A DNA stretch of 64,000 nt. Source: Demetria terragena DSM 11295. Lineage in GTDB: Bacteria; Actinomycetota; Actinomycetes; Actinomycetales; Dermatophilaceae. Below, one piece after another: positions 52,391 to 61,600 of this stretch. The stretch is taken from contig NZ_AQXW01000003.1 of the NCBI RefSeq assembly GCF_000376825.1, positions 62,001 to 126,000 of the forward strand, read 5' to 3'. The position numbers and the translations under genes were made by a program. How positions within the stretch are numbered: position 1 is the first letter of the stretch; the number at the start of each line of letters is the position of its first letter. Under the pieces are notes generated by a model that saw nothing but the letters and a program-made list of their open reading frames with translations, was not told where the DNA came from and searched no databases.

Positions 52391-53272
52391 GTGGGCGATC
52401 AAAAGGCGCGGCCAAAGATCGGTGTTGTGATCCTTCATATGGGGGATCGGCCCGATGAATTTCAGCGTGCGATGGCCGACGTGCTCAAGCAAGAAGGCGT
52501 CGACCTCGACGTGGTCGTCGTCGGCAACGGATGGCGGCCGACCAATCTGCCGGATGGTGTCCGCGGCCACTTCCTGCCTAAGAACGTTGGAATTCCCGAA
52601 GGGCGCAACGTCGGGGCGCGTGCGGTCAGCGGGGACTACATCTTCTACCTCGACGACGATGCGTCGATCGTGAAGACAGACGTCCTGGCAAGACTGGCGA
52701 CGGCCATCGAGGCACGCGACAAGGTGGCCCTCGTGCAGCCGCGATTGAGTGACCCGGTGACGGACCAGGCGCCGAGACGCTGGGTACCGCGCCTGATCGT
52801 GGGTCGAGGCATTGGTCGCGCCGGCCGAGTGGCCGTCTTCTCCGAAGGGGTCGTGCTGATCCGCCGGAGCGCCTTCGAGGAAGTTGGGGGATGGCCGGGG
52901 CAGTTCTTTTTCGGGCACGAAGGGATCGAGGTCGCCTGGCAACTCACCCATCGCGGATGGACGATGTGGTACGACCCCACGATCTCGGTGCACCACCCGT
53001 ACACCGAGGCGAGTCGGCACCCAACACACTTCTTCACCAACGCGCGTAATCGGGTCTGGGTCGCGCGTCGCAACCTTCCCGCGGTGCTGATCCCGCCCTA
53101 CCTGATGTCCTGGGCAGGCATCACCGCTGCACGAACTCGTGACCTCGACTCCATGCGGACGTGGGCCAGCGGCTTCGCCGCCGGGGTGCGTGAGCCTGCC
53201 GGTCAGCGGCGGGTCATCTCGTGGCGAACGGTCGCCACGCTGATTCGTATCGGTCGGCCACCGGTCGTCTGA
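52391..53272 (+). CDS. GT2 family glycosyltransferase
   Basis: This 293-residue GT-A enzyme has VGIPEGRNVGARAVSGDYIFYLDDDASI, reported here as GRNVGARAVSG and YLDDDAS. The DDD metal/nucleotide-sugar motif and the later FFFGHEGIEVAWQLTHRGW acceptor segment are typical of rhamnosyl- and galactosyl-type family 2 enzymes. Sugar specificity is unknown. GTG 52391 lies 7 nt after TAGGCT (leaderless pattern). The stop overlaps the next ATG by one base. Confidence 0.87.
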   Translation: MGDQKARPKIGVVILHMGDRPDEFQRAMADVLKQEGVDLDVVVVGNGWRPTNLPDGVRGHFLPKNVGIPEGRNVGARAVSGDYIFYLDDDASIVKTDVLARLATAIEARDKVALVQPRLSDPVTDQAPRRWVPRLIVGRGIGRAGRVAVFSEGVVLIRRSAFEEVGGWPGQFFFGHEGIEVAWQLTHRGWTMWYDPTISVHHPYTEASRHPTHFFTNARNRVWVARRNLPAVLIPPYLMSWAGITAARTRDLDSMRTWASGFAAGVREPAGQRRVISWRTVATLIRIGRPPVV

Positions 53273-54258
53273 TGGCCACGCGGCAGGCGGTGCTGATCAC
53301 CGGGCTCGCTAACCCGACCCATCTCATCTATGTCGGCTCCTACCTGCGGCAGTTGGCGTGGTCCGGCCCGATCGAGTTGTTCGCGCCGCCGGGGCAGCGG
53401 ATCGACCTGCGGTCCGAATCTGCACAGCGCCTTCTCCCGCACGACCTGGATCTCACGGTCGCCGTTGGCGACGACTGGATGGCGACCCAGAAGGCACTGG
53501 TCTATGTATCCGTTGGGGCTCCGGGTCTTCGGGCCTACACCGCACTGCGGCGTCGCGCCCCACGGCGTGCGATCGAGGTGGTCGTCACCGATGAGGGCCT
53601 CGGGACCTATGGCACCTGGCGGACCCGACGGCAAGCGGGGGCGCGCGAGGGTGTTCGGGAACCCTGGCGCACCGTCCGGCCGCTCGCCGTGAGCGCCGGA
53701 GCGCGCCTTCTGACCTCCCGCCGGTGGCCGCTCTACGCTCGGAATGCGGGCCGCTGGACGGTATGCGATGACGTTGCTGAGGAGTTCAGGCGACATATCT
53801 CTGATCGTTGGGCGAGCGCACCGGACCGGGGACGTGTCGTGTTGTTGACTCAACCGTGGCCGGAACTTGGGGTGCTCTCCGAGCGTGACTATCTCGCGCA
53901 CGTGGACGACACTGCTGCTGTTGTCGCGCAGGCCGGGCGAACTCTGTCGGTCTGTCCGCATCCGCTCGAACGGCCGGGCAGGTATGCCGACTGTGACGCC
54001 CTTGACCCCCACACGCCTGCCGAGCTCAATCCTGTTGTCGTGCATGCAGCGGCGGTGCTTGGTGGGCCAAGCACCGCACTACTCAACCTGGCCGCTGTGC
54101 ATGGCGTGCCCGCCGTGCGCATCGGGGTGCCCGGCCGACCCGACCTCGACGACGATTTGTGCACGTCCCAACGCACCCTGCTGCAGGAGTTCGTTGGTGC
54201 GCCGGTCGCGCGGGCCGAGCTTGCCGGCACGCTGGCAGACCGCGCTCGCCGCTCATAA
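53272..54258 (+). CDS. Predicted nonulosonic-acid (sialyl/Pse-type) transferase
   Basis: This 328-residue soluble protein has the three short motifs that recur in bacterial GT-B sialyl- and polysialyltransferases, in order: a DEG motif (107-109 in VVVTDEGLGTYG), an HP motif (230-231 in SVCPHPLE) and a Ser/Thr motif (267-268 in LGGPSTALLN). These are known to form the acceptor-activating and CMP-binding sites. With a full CMP-Pse pathway nearby and no sialic acid genes, pseudaminic acid is the likely donor. ATG 53272 overlaps the GT2 stop. Confidence 0.6.
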   Translation: MATRQAVLITGLANPTHLIYVGSYLRQLAWSGPIELFAPPGQRIDLRSESAQRLLPHDLDLTVAVGDDWMATQKALVYVSVGAPGLRAYTALRRRAPRRAIEVVVTDEGLGTYGTWRTRRQAGAREGVREPWRTVRPLAVSAGARLLTSRRWPLYARNAGRWTVCDDVAEEFRRHISDRWASAPDRGRVVLLTQPWPELGVLSERDYLAHVDDTAAVVAQAGRTLSVCPHPLERPGRYADCDALDPHTPAELNPVVVHAAAVLGGPSTALLNLAAVHGVPAVRIGVPGRPDLDDDLCTSQRTLLQEFVGAPVARAELAGTLADRARRS

Positions 54259-54275
54259 GGAGCCCAGTTCGTCAC

Positions 54276-54322
54276 TTCGGTCAGACCGTCCGGGAGCATA
54301 AGCGCACGGATGGTCTGACCGA
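54276..54322. promoter_or_regulatory. Twin GGTCNGACC sites forming a long stem-loop
   Basis: CGGTC-A-GACCG (54278-54288) and TGGTC-T-GACCG (54310-54320) are each near-perfect palindromes of the GntR/FadR operator type, 32 bp apart centre to centre. Together they form a 17-bp hairpin (54276-54292 with 54306-54322, one G-T pair, 13-nt loop). This may be an operator pair or a terminator closing the glycan locus. No U-tract follows. Confidence 0.5.
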
Positions 54323-54373
54323 ACTCGTCAGTCAATCGAGTGTGTTGTCAGCCTCAGCCGTTAGGCTCATGAC

Positions 54374-55201
54374 GTGAGCAGTACCTCCCGATCACGACGT
54401 ACGCGCCCGGCAAGCCCGCCCGTTAGTCCCGCCTCCCGGATGGCCCGCGCGGCCGATCTGGCCGGTGATGAAGTGCGGCGCCTGGCGACCAGACCCGGTG
54501 TGCGCCGTGCCGTGCGTCGAGCCGGGGAGGTAGCGCGCGGCACGGCGAGTCGACTGCCGCGCCAGCGCGACGAGATCACCCTGCTGGCCTCAGACCTGGC
54601 TGGTGTCGCGACGACCGGGATCCTCGTCGACGGCGCCCAGGCTGCGCAGGCGCGGCGCACGGCGCGATCGCTCGGATTGCCGCGCACGATGGACAGCGTG
54701 AGCGCCTGGAACGCTCTCGGTGCGCTGGCCGCATTGATCCAGGTCGCCGACGACGGACGTCGTCGCGCCGTCGTGATCGATGCGTCGGGTCCGCGCTCGG
54801 TCTTTAGCCGGTGGGCCACGGCGGCGGGCTTTGCGCCGGTCGCTCTTGATGTGGCGGAGCCCGAGGTCGTGGGGGAGCGCATCGACGCTGGCGCTGCTGA
54901 CCTGGTCGCGCTGCTGTACCCGCGAACGGTCGACCCTGCCGACCTTGATGTCGAGTTGGCACACGCTAGTCGCGCGGTGCGCAAGGGCGGCCTCGTGTGT
55001 TCCACCGTGCAACTGGGCCCCGAACGTACCGGTGGGCTCGGGGTGGCCGACCTACGAGCATTCATGGCGCGCGCTGGTGAGCAAGGTTTGGCAACGGTCG
55101 GGAACCTCGACCTGCAGGACGCGGCCCGGGCGCGCGCAGCACAGTCAGAACACCAAGACCGTCCCGTCGGCCTGGCTCTCCTGACCTTCCGGCGTACGTG
55201 A
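54374..55201 (+). CDS. Conserved hypothetical protein (Rossmann-like)
   Basis: This 275-residue protein has a basic, low-complexity N-terminus, then an alpha/beta domain with EITLLASDLAGVATTGILVDG, RRAVVIDASGPRSVFSRWA and VALLYPRTVDPADLDV, possibly a degenerate methyltransferase fold. No catalytic motif is visible. GTG 54374 lies 6 nt after TAGGCT (leaderless pattern). Twin GGTCNGACC sites lie upstream. The stop overlaps the DNA glycosylase GTG, so the two may be expressed together. Confidence 0.65.
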   Translation: MSSTSRSRRTRPASPPVSPASRMARAADLAGDEVRRLATRPGVRRAVRRAGEVARGTASRLPRQRDEITLLASDLAGVATTGILVDGAQAAQARRTARSLGLPRTMDSVSAWNALGALAALIQVADDGRRRAVVIDASGPRSVFSRWATAAGFAPVALDVAEPEVVGERIDAGAADLVALLYPRTVDPADLDVELAHASRAVRKGGLVCSTVQLGPERTGGLGVADLRAFMARAGEQGLATVGNLDLQDAARARAAQSEHQDRPVGLALLTFRRT

Positions 55202-56118
55202 CGGAGTCGCCCGCAGCGGAGGTGACGTACGCCCCAGGGCGCGTCGTCCCACTCCGAGCGATCATCGGCCCGATGCGGCGGGGGCCTGGCGATCCAACGT
55301 TTGCGGCCGACGGGTCCGCGATTCTGCTAGGTCAGCGCACGCCCGAGGGCCCTGCCACGCTACGGATCGACCAGCCCGCAGCCGAGGTCGTGCATCTCCG
55401 GGCATGGGGCCCGGGAGCCGGGTGGTCGATACGTCAAGCGCCCGCCTTGCTTGGCGACCGGGACGACCCCAGCGGCTTTGCCCCGTCCCATCCACTCTTG
55501 CGGCGGCTACACCACGAGCATCCCCACGACCGGGTGCCCAGGTCGGGTCTGGTGGTGCCCGAGTTGGTACCGGTCATCCTCGAACAACGGGTGACCGGCG
55601 CCCAGGCGTTTGCCGCCTACCGGCGCTTGGTCCGCACCTATGGCGAGGTGGCACCTGGTCCTGGCGCGACGCTGCGCCTGATGGTCGCGCCGACGGTCGA
55701 AGGGTGGCGGCAGATCCCGTCCTGGGAGTGGCTACGCGCTGGCGTCGATGCTCAACGCTCGGACACGGTGATGCGGGCGCTGCGTGTCGCGCACCGACTT
55801 GATGAATGTGTCGACCTGCCGCTGGCTGACGCACACCGACGGCTGCGGGCGGTGCCCGGGATCGGGGCGTGGACGGTCGCGGAGGTAGCGCAGCGTGCTC
55901 TCGGCGACGCCGACGCCGTCAGTGTTGGCGACTATCACGTCGCGAAGAACATCACCTATGCCCTCGAAGGCACGGTGGGTGATGATGCCCGGATGCTCGA
56001 ACTGTTGCGTCCCTATGCGGGTCATCGCTTTCGGGTGCAGCGACTCATCGGGCGTTCTGGCCGTGGCCGCCCGAGGCGCGGTCCACGGCTGAGCCTTCCC
56101 ACCCACCTGCCTGCGTAG
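55198..56118 (+). CDS. DNA-3-methyladenine glycosylase (AlkA-like, HhH-GPD)
   Basis: This 306-residue base-excision repair enzyme should remove alkylated purines. The helix-hairpin-helix and glycosylase core are LRAVPGIGAWTVAEVAQRAL, followed by VSVGDYHVAKN with the catalytic Asp. The N-terminal part is a beta-rich AlkA-N-like domain. GTG 55198 overlaps the previous stop (GTGA). The stop lies six bases from the convergent cofE stop. Confidence 0.85.
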   Translation: MTESPAAEVTYAPGRVVPLRAIIGPMRRGPGDPTFAADGSAILLGQRTPEGPATLRIDQPAAEVVHLRAWGPGAGWSIRQAPALLGDRDDPSGFAPSHPLLRRLHHEHPHDRVPRSGLVVPELVPVILEQRVTGAQAFAAYRRLVRTYGEVAPGPGATLRLMVAPTVEGWRQIPSWEWLRAGVDAQRSDTVMRALRVAHRLDECVDLPLADAHRRLRAVPGIGAWTVAEVAQRALGDADAVSVGDYHVAKNITYALEGTVGDDARMLELLRPYAGHRFRVQRLIGRSGRGRPRRGPRLSLPTHLPA

Positions 56119-56124
56119 GTCAGT

Positions 56125-57159
56125 TCAGCGCTCCCGCACGGTGAGGAGCACCTGATGTGGCCGGGAATCGCGGACCTGTGTCGTCAGACGCTCGCCGGCC
56201 AACGCCACCTCGACGCGAGCCCAGGAGCGTCCCAAGAGCAGCGAGTTGTCGGATGTCCCGGTGAGGTCCGCACCGTTCACCTCCCACTGCACGGTGTCCG
56301 TCTCGGAGTACGCCGCGACCCGGAGCGCCCGCTCGATGCGTTCGCTCAATGACTCGGGATGGACCGACTCAATTCCAACGAACGTCGAGGCATCCGAGCC
56401 CGCGGTGATGCCAAGCGCATCACGAACGGCTTCCGCGCGCCCCAACGCGAACCAGTCCTCTGGACCGGCGCGCACCAGATTGCGGGCAGCATCTCCGTTC
56501 TCGGTGACCACCACGGTGCCCAGGCCGCGTACGACCGCTGCCGGGACGGCCTCGACCTTGCCTTTGACCAGGTCGGCGGCGGCGGCGATCTCGTCGGCGA
56601 GGCACCGGATCGTGACCGCCATTTCTCGGCCATCAACATCATGAGCGCCGCGCAGATCGTCAAGGGCGCGAATGCCGGCGAGGCCTAGCGCGAAATCGGT
56701 GAGCCCACCCCGCCACGGGCGGCCAGCGGTGTCGCTCAGGACGACGCCGACCCGGTCAGGGGCACCCGCGTCCCGGAGCTGACTTCGTACGACATGCGCA
56801 GCGCCATCGGGGTCGTGGGGGAGGAGCAGCGCTTCGTAGTCACCCACGTTGGAGGCGTCGATTCCCGCGCCGGCCATGACTGGACCGGCGAGTGCGGCCA
56901 CAACTCTGGTGACGCCCGTTGAGGTCGATCGCTCGGACACGACCCGTGAAGACTCGCGCAACACCAGGTCGGTGCGTTCGGCGTCGGTGGCGAGTAGCCC
57001 GTCGGCCTTGGAGACGATCTTGCTCGTCACGACCAGGATGTCGCCCTCGACTAAAGCCTCACCTGAGGCGGTCAAGGCACGCATCAGGAGGTCGCCGACG
57101 TTGTCGCCGCCCCTGACTTCCGGAACGCCGAGGATCGGACGAACCTCCAGGACCGTCAT
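56125..57159 (-). CDS. cofE: Coenzyme F420-0:L-glutamate ligase
   Basis: This 344-residue enzyme adds glutamate residues to F420-0 with GTP. The CofE core (about 1-240) shows VTSKIVSKADG, VVLSDTAGRPWRGG and LADEIAAAADLVKGKVEAVPAAVVRG as expected. The remaining 95 or so residues do not show the nitroreductase domain found in mycobacterial FbiB; they are a shorter, unrecognised extension beginning DWFALGRAEAVRDALG. ATG 57159 overlaps the cofD TGA, giving a cofD-cofE operon. Confidence 0.9.
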   Translation of the reverse strand: MTVLEVRPILGVPEVRGGDNVGDLLMRALTASGEALVEGDILVVTSKIVSKADGLLATDAERTDLVLRESSRVVSERSTSTGVTRVVAALAGPVMAGAGIDASNVGDYEALLLPHDPDGAAHVVRSQLRDAGAPDRVGVVLSDTAGRPWRGGLTDFALGLAGIRALDDLRGAHDVDGREMAVTIRCLADEIAAAADLVKGKVEAVPAAVVRGLGTVVVTENGDAARNLVRAGPEDWFALGRAEAVRDALGITAGSDASTFVGIESVHPESLSERIERALRVAAYSETDTVQWEVNGADLTGTSDNSLLLGRSWARVEVALAGERLTTQVRDSRPHQVLLTVRER

Positions 57160-58133
57160 CGTGGGGCCAGCTCGACAGCGAGGTCGAGCGCCGCGCCGGC
57201 AATGTTGGCGGAGGCATCGAGATCGGTCATGAGCAGGGGCCGGGAGCGGACCACCGCCTCCTGCCCAGCGGGGAGTTGAAGATCGGCGTCGGCGGTATCG
57301 ACCAGCCAGCCCTGTAGGAAATCGGCATACAGGCCGGCCACTGCGCTCGCGGTGGGCTCGAGGTCCAGTGCGGCCAGGCAAGCGTCGGCGTGCCCGCGCA
57401 CCGGTGCACCACCGACGATGGGAGACACTCCGACGACGGGGGTGGGGGTGCCACGGAGCGCGTCCCGAACGCCAGGAACACCCAGGATGATGCCGATCGA
57501 CACGACCGGATTGCTCGGCGGCAGGAGGACAACGTCGGCCGAGCGCAGGGCATCTAGGACGCCCGGTGCCGCGTTGGCCTGGTCTAGTCCGGCCACAACG
57601 AAGCGCTGTGCGGGGATTTTGGCCTGGTGGCGAACCCACCACTCCTGGAAGTGGATGGCCCGTTGCTCACCATCAGCCTCAACTACAACGTGAGTCTCGA
57701 CGGGCACGTCAGTCATCGGGAGGAGGCGTACGCCGCGCTCGGGCAACCCCCATCGCTGTGCCAACCGCTCGGTGACCTGGGACAAGGTGATTCCCTGGTT
57801 GAGCCATTGGGTACGCGCCACGTGGGTGCCAATATCGCGGTCTCCCAGCCGGAACCACTGGGGAGTGACGCCGTAGGCGGTCAGTTCCTCTTGGACGGCG
57901 AAGGTCTCGTCCTGGCGTCCCCAGCCCTGTTGCTCATGCACGCCGTTGCCCAAGGTGTAGAGCACCGTGTCGAGGTCGGGGCAGACCCGCAGGCCGTACA
58001 GCGTGATGTCATCGCCAGTGTTTCCGATGACCGTGACGTCGTGCGGGCCATCGTCGCGGTGGTCAAGGTGGTGAAGCAGACCGCGCAGGAAACGAGCCCC
58101 GCCGACCCCTCCGGTCAGTGCAGTGATGTGCAT
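57156..58133 (-). CDS. cofD: 2-phospho-L-lactate (phosphoenolpyruvate) transferase of F420 synthesis
   Basis: This 325-residue CofD/FbiA enzyme attaches the phospholactate or PEP moiety to the deazaflavin FO. The N-terminal LTGGVGGARFLRGLLHHL is the nucleotide-binding loop. VIGNTGDDITLYGLRVCPDLDTVLYTL is the family signature (seen as GNTGDDITLYG). LPPSNPVVSIG lies in the C-terminal half. GGAAGG precedes ATG 58133. It is divergent from whiB2, an arrangement common in actinobacteria. Confidence 0.95.
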   Translation of the reverse strand: MHITALTGGVGGARFLRGLLHHLDHRDDGPHDVTVIGNTGDDITLYGLRVCPDLDTVLYTLGNGVHEQQGWGRQDETFAVQEELTAYGVTPQWFRLGDRDIGTHVARTQWLNQGITLSQVTERLAQRWGLPERGVRLLPMTDVPVETHVVVEADGEQRAIHFQEWWVRHQAKIPAQRFVVAGLDQANAAPGVLDALRSADVVLLPPSNPVVSIGIILGVPGVRDALRGTPTPVVGVSPIVGGAPVRGHADACLAALDLEPTASAVAGLYADFLQGWLVDTADADLQLPAGQEAVVRSRPLLMTDLDASANIAGAALDLAVELAPR

Positions 58134-58161
58134 GGCAGCAGCCTTCCGGAGATTCCCAGGC

Positions 58162-58191
58162 TTGACGAATCGTGAACTACCGCAGTGTAAT
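58162..58191 (+). promoter_or_regulatory. Candidate whiB2 promoter
   Basis: TTGACG (58162-58167) and TGTAAT (58186-58191), 18 bp apart, lie about 65 nt before the whiB2 GTG in an otherwise GC-rich region. Confidence 0.4.
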
Positions 58192-58255
58192 AACAGCGTT
58201 GTAGTTTGCGCTGCAGCACGACCGAAGACACAAAGTGCGATCGCGAGGAGGAGCC

Positions 58256-58528
58256 GTGCACGAGCTGAGCTTGATCAGCATGCACGACGATGCGCTCGAC
58301 GACGACGGGGAACTGTCGTGGCAAGAGCGAGCGCTGTGCGCACAAACTGACCCTGAAGCATTCTTCCCCGAAAAGGGAGGTTCGACACGCGAGGCTAAGA
58401 AGGTTTGCGTGGGCTGCGAGGTCAAGGCCGAGTGCCTGGAATATGCGCTGGAACACGACGAGCGGTTCGGTATCTGGGGTGGTCTGTCCGAGCGTGAGCG
58501 TCGCAAACTCAAGAAGCGCGCGGTCTGA
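58256..58528 (+). CDS. whiB2: WhiB2-type iron-sulfur transcriptional regulator
   Basis: This 90-residue WhiB-family protein has 4Fe-4S cysteines at 28, 51, 54 and 60 (C-x22-C-x2-C-x5-C), the GIWGGLSERER beta-turn motif (72-82) and a basic C-terminus (RRKLKKRAV) for DNA contact. Similarity is highest to WhiB2/WhmD, linked to septation and cell division. GAGGAGGAGCC before GTG 58256 is a very strong RBS and fixes the start. Confidence 0.92.
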   Translation: MHELSLISMHDDALDDDGELSWQERALCAQTDPEAFFPEKGGSTREAKKVCVGCEVKAECLEYALEHDERFGIWGGLSERERRKLKKRAV

Positions 58529-58554
58529 CGATCGCGCCGCACGGCCCGCGGCGG

Positions 58555-58567
58555 GGGTCGCGGACCC
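58555..58567 (+). terminator. Possible weak terminator after whiB2
   Basis: GGGTC-GCG-GACCC, a 5-bp stem with a 3-nt loop, is followed five bases later by TTTT. It sits 27 bp past the whiB2 stop and 53 bp before the glycosyltransferase start. Confidence 0.35.
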
Positions 58568-58619
58568 ATCAGTTTTGTGCTCTATGAGCCACTTCAACGA
58601 CATCAGCAGGTGAGAGGCG

Positions 58620-61600
58620 ATGGCGATAGCGACAACGCCTCCCGCCGCATCCCCAGACCACACAGCCTGGCGGGCAGAGGTCGATTCCTCCCCGACCCCC
58701 GTCACCGTCACGGCCTTGCTGGTGGTCCAGGATCCCAACGATCCGCGGCTCGCCGACACCTTGGGCGCGTTGTCCAGGCAGGTGCAGCGACCCGAACGTC
58801 TAGTCGTCATCGACGCGACCCCCGAGCGGGCGATACGTGCCGCGATTGACGCAGGCGCCGGTGATGTCGGTGATGCGGACGCGCCATGGCGCACGGTCTT
58901 TCCCGATCTATCCGTTGTCGTGGTGCCGCCAGGCTCCCCGTTCGCTGAGATCGTCGACACGGCGGTTGATGCGTTGCCTGGACCCGGTGAAGACCTGGTC
59001 GTCACCAGGCGTCCGCGGGAACGCGCGCGCCAGCGGACCGTACGCGTTCGGGACAAGCGCGAATGGTTTTGGTTGCTCCACGAGGACTCAGCACCCAGCC
59101 CAGGGGCCTTGCGCGCCCTCATGCGCGAGGCCGCGCGCTCCGATCGGGTGGGCATCGCCGGGTGCAAGGTCGTCGAGGCTGCACGCCCGACCCATCTCAT
59201 CAACGTCGGGCTTGGTCTGACCCGGACGGGTCGCCACGTCGGCGCTCACGTCGAAGGCGAACCCGACCAGGGACAGCACGACGAGCGTCGCGACGTTCTG
59301 TCGGTCAGCAGCGCAGGCATGTTGATCCGGCGTGATGTCTATTTGACGCTGGGGGGTTTTGACCCGGCTTTCGATGGCGATGGTGACGGTCTCGACCTGT
59401 GCTGGCGTACTCACCTCTTGGGCTTTCAGGTGGTGGTGATTCCGACCGCTCGAGTGCAGCAGGCGCTGGTCGAGGACAACGCCGATAAGCCTGGTGAACA
59501 TCGCCCTGGGCGGGGCGATGTTGACCGCCCGCGACCGCGTTCGGGCCGAACACTGCGTCGCCACCGTCAGGTGGCGTTGGCGCGATGTTCGCTCATCGCG
59601 CTGCCCTTTGCGGCGCTGTGGGTGGCCCTGAGCAGCGTGTTTGTCGCTGTCGTCATGCTGCTGCTCAAGCGTCCGCGTCGGGCCGTGGCCGAAGCAGCAC
59701 AGGCCACCGCACCGCTGGGTGTCGGCAAGATCGTGAGCGCCCGGCGCCGGTTCCGTGGTCGGGGCGAGACGCGGCGGCGCCACCTTGAGGCACTGTTTAT
59801 TCCTACGAGCATCGCGATCCGCGATGCATGGGACGCCGTACTCGTGGCGCTCACACCCGAACCCGATCTCGACAGCCCGCCCCGCACCGTGAGCGCCGAT
59901 CGGCGCAGTCTGACGGCGCGCGCGCTGACTAACCCCGGTCTGTGGCTGACCCTGGCCCTGACGGTTGCTGCTGTGGTGCGGTGGCGACCGCTTCTTGGGT
60001 CGGGGGTCGTCCGCGGCTCTGCCGATGGCCTGAGCGGCGGCCAACTCTTGCCCTTCGGCACGGATGCCGAGGGCATCTGGCGGCTGTGGCGGGATCATTG
60101 GAGTGGCCCTGGTCTGGGTGCGATGAACCCCGAGCAGCCCTTCCTCCCCGTTCTCGCATTCTTGGCCCGCGTCGCGGAGATACTCCCGTGGGTGGAGGAC
60201 TCCACCTCCGGAGCCACCGTGGTGGCGTGGGTGCTCATTGGCGCCATTCCAGCGTCGGGACTCGCCGCCTATCTGGCCGGCCGCGCGGCGACGAAGGCGC
60301 CGTGGCCTCGTGCTGTTGCTGGTCTGGTGTGGGCCGGTTTGGCGACGGTCACGACCGCCAGTGCCCAGGGGCGACTCGGCCCGGTCGTCGCACACATCCT
60401 GATCCCGCTCGTGCTCGCCGGAACGCTGACCGTGGCCCGTCGGAAGGCTGGTGCACCGAGCACCTTCGGCACGGTGTTCGTTGCTGCCGTCTTGGGCGCC
60501 TTCGCGCCCTTGGCCCTGATCCTGACGTCCTTCATCGCCCTTGGCGTCGTGCTGCTGGGACAGGGCTGGGCGCGCGGTCGTGGGGCGCTGGTGCTGGTGG
60601 GCCCTTGGCTGTTGCTCGGACCGTGGACCTTCGTGCGCGCAGTGGAGGAGCCTCGGGCGCTCCTTGCCGGCCCGGGTGCCCTCACGTCGGTGAGCGCACC
60701 CGAAGGGTGGCAGTTAGCTTTGGCGCACCCTGGTGGCCCCGGCTCGTACGTCACCTGGTGGACGGCCCCGTTCTTGGCGCTTGGAGTCCTGGCCCTTCTT
60801 GTTCCCGCGCGGGGACAGGCGCGGGCGATGGCCGGGTTGGCCCTGGCTGCGCTGCTAGGCCTTGCCGCCGCACTCGCCGCCCCACACATCACCGTGACCG
60901 CCCTCGATGGAGTTGACCGGATGCCCTGGGCGGGCGTCCCGCTCGATGTCATGGCGGCGGCGCTGCTGGGTCTTGGCTTGCTTGTGGTCGGTCCAACATT
61001 CCGTCGCCCACTCGTGGAGCGCTCGGCGTGGGCGCATGCCTCGCTGGCTGTCCTTTTGGTCCTGACGGGTGTCGGGGCCGCGGCGGTCATCGGGGTGCCC
61101 GCCTGGCAACAGCCGGTGCGGTCGATGGCGGAGGCGACACCACCCACGCCAGGGGTCGCCGCGCACCTGGCGCACGGCTCGCGCGCGACCCGGATGCTCA
61201 CCCTTAATGTGAGCGAGAGCGGCGCGGTGACCTATCGCTTGGACGGCCGTGAGCGGGGCGCGCCCGCACGCGATCTTGACGTCCCGCGGCGCTCGGATCG
61301 TCTCATCGAGTCAACGGTGCAAAGCATCCTCGCTGCTGGGGCGAGCGGCGATGCTGCCGTGCCAACCCAACTGGGCCAGTTGGCGGTGGGTTTCATCGGC
61401 GTGACCGGACCTGGCGACCGTACCGTGGTGACGACGGCGCTCGCGGGCACCGACGGGTTGTCGCCCATGGCCAGCAGTTCGGCGAATTCGCTGTGGCGAG
61501 TGCAGCCGACGAGCCAGGGAGAATCCGTCCCGGTGTCGCGCTTGAGCATTACGCGCGGTGATGAGTTGCTCGCGGCGGTGCCCATGGACGACCCCAATGC

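Noticed and set aside
59088-60395. 435-codon minus-strand frame inside the large glycosyltransferase gene
   Set aside because: Composition is typical of a shadow frame, and the opposite strand carries clear GT2 and membrane segments.
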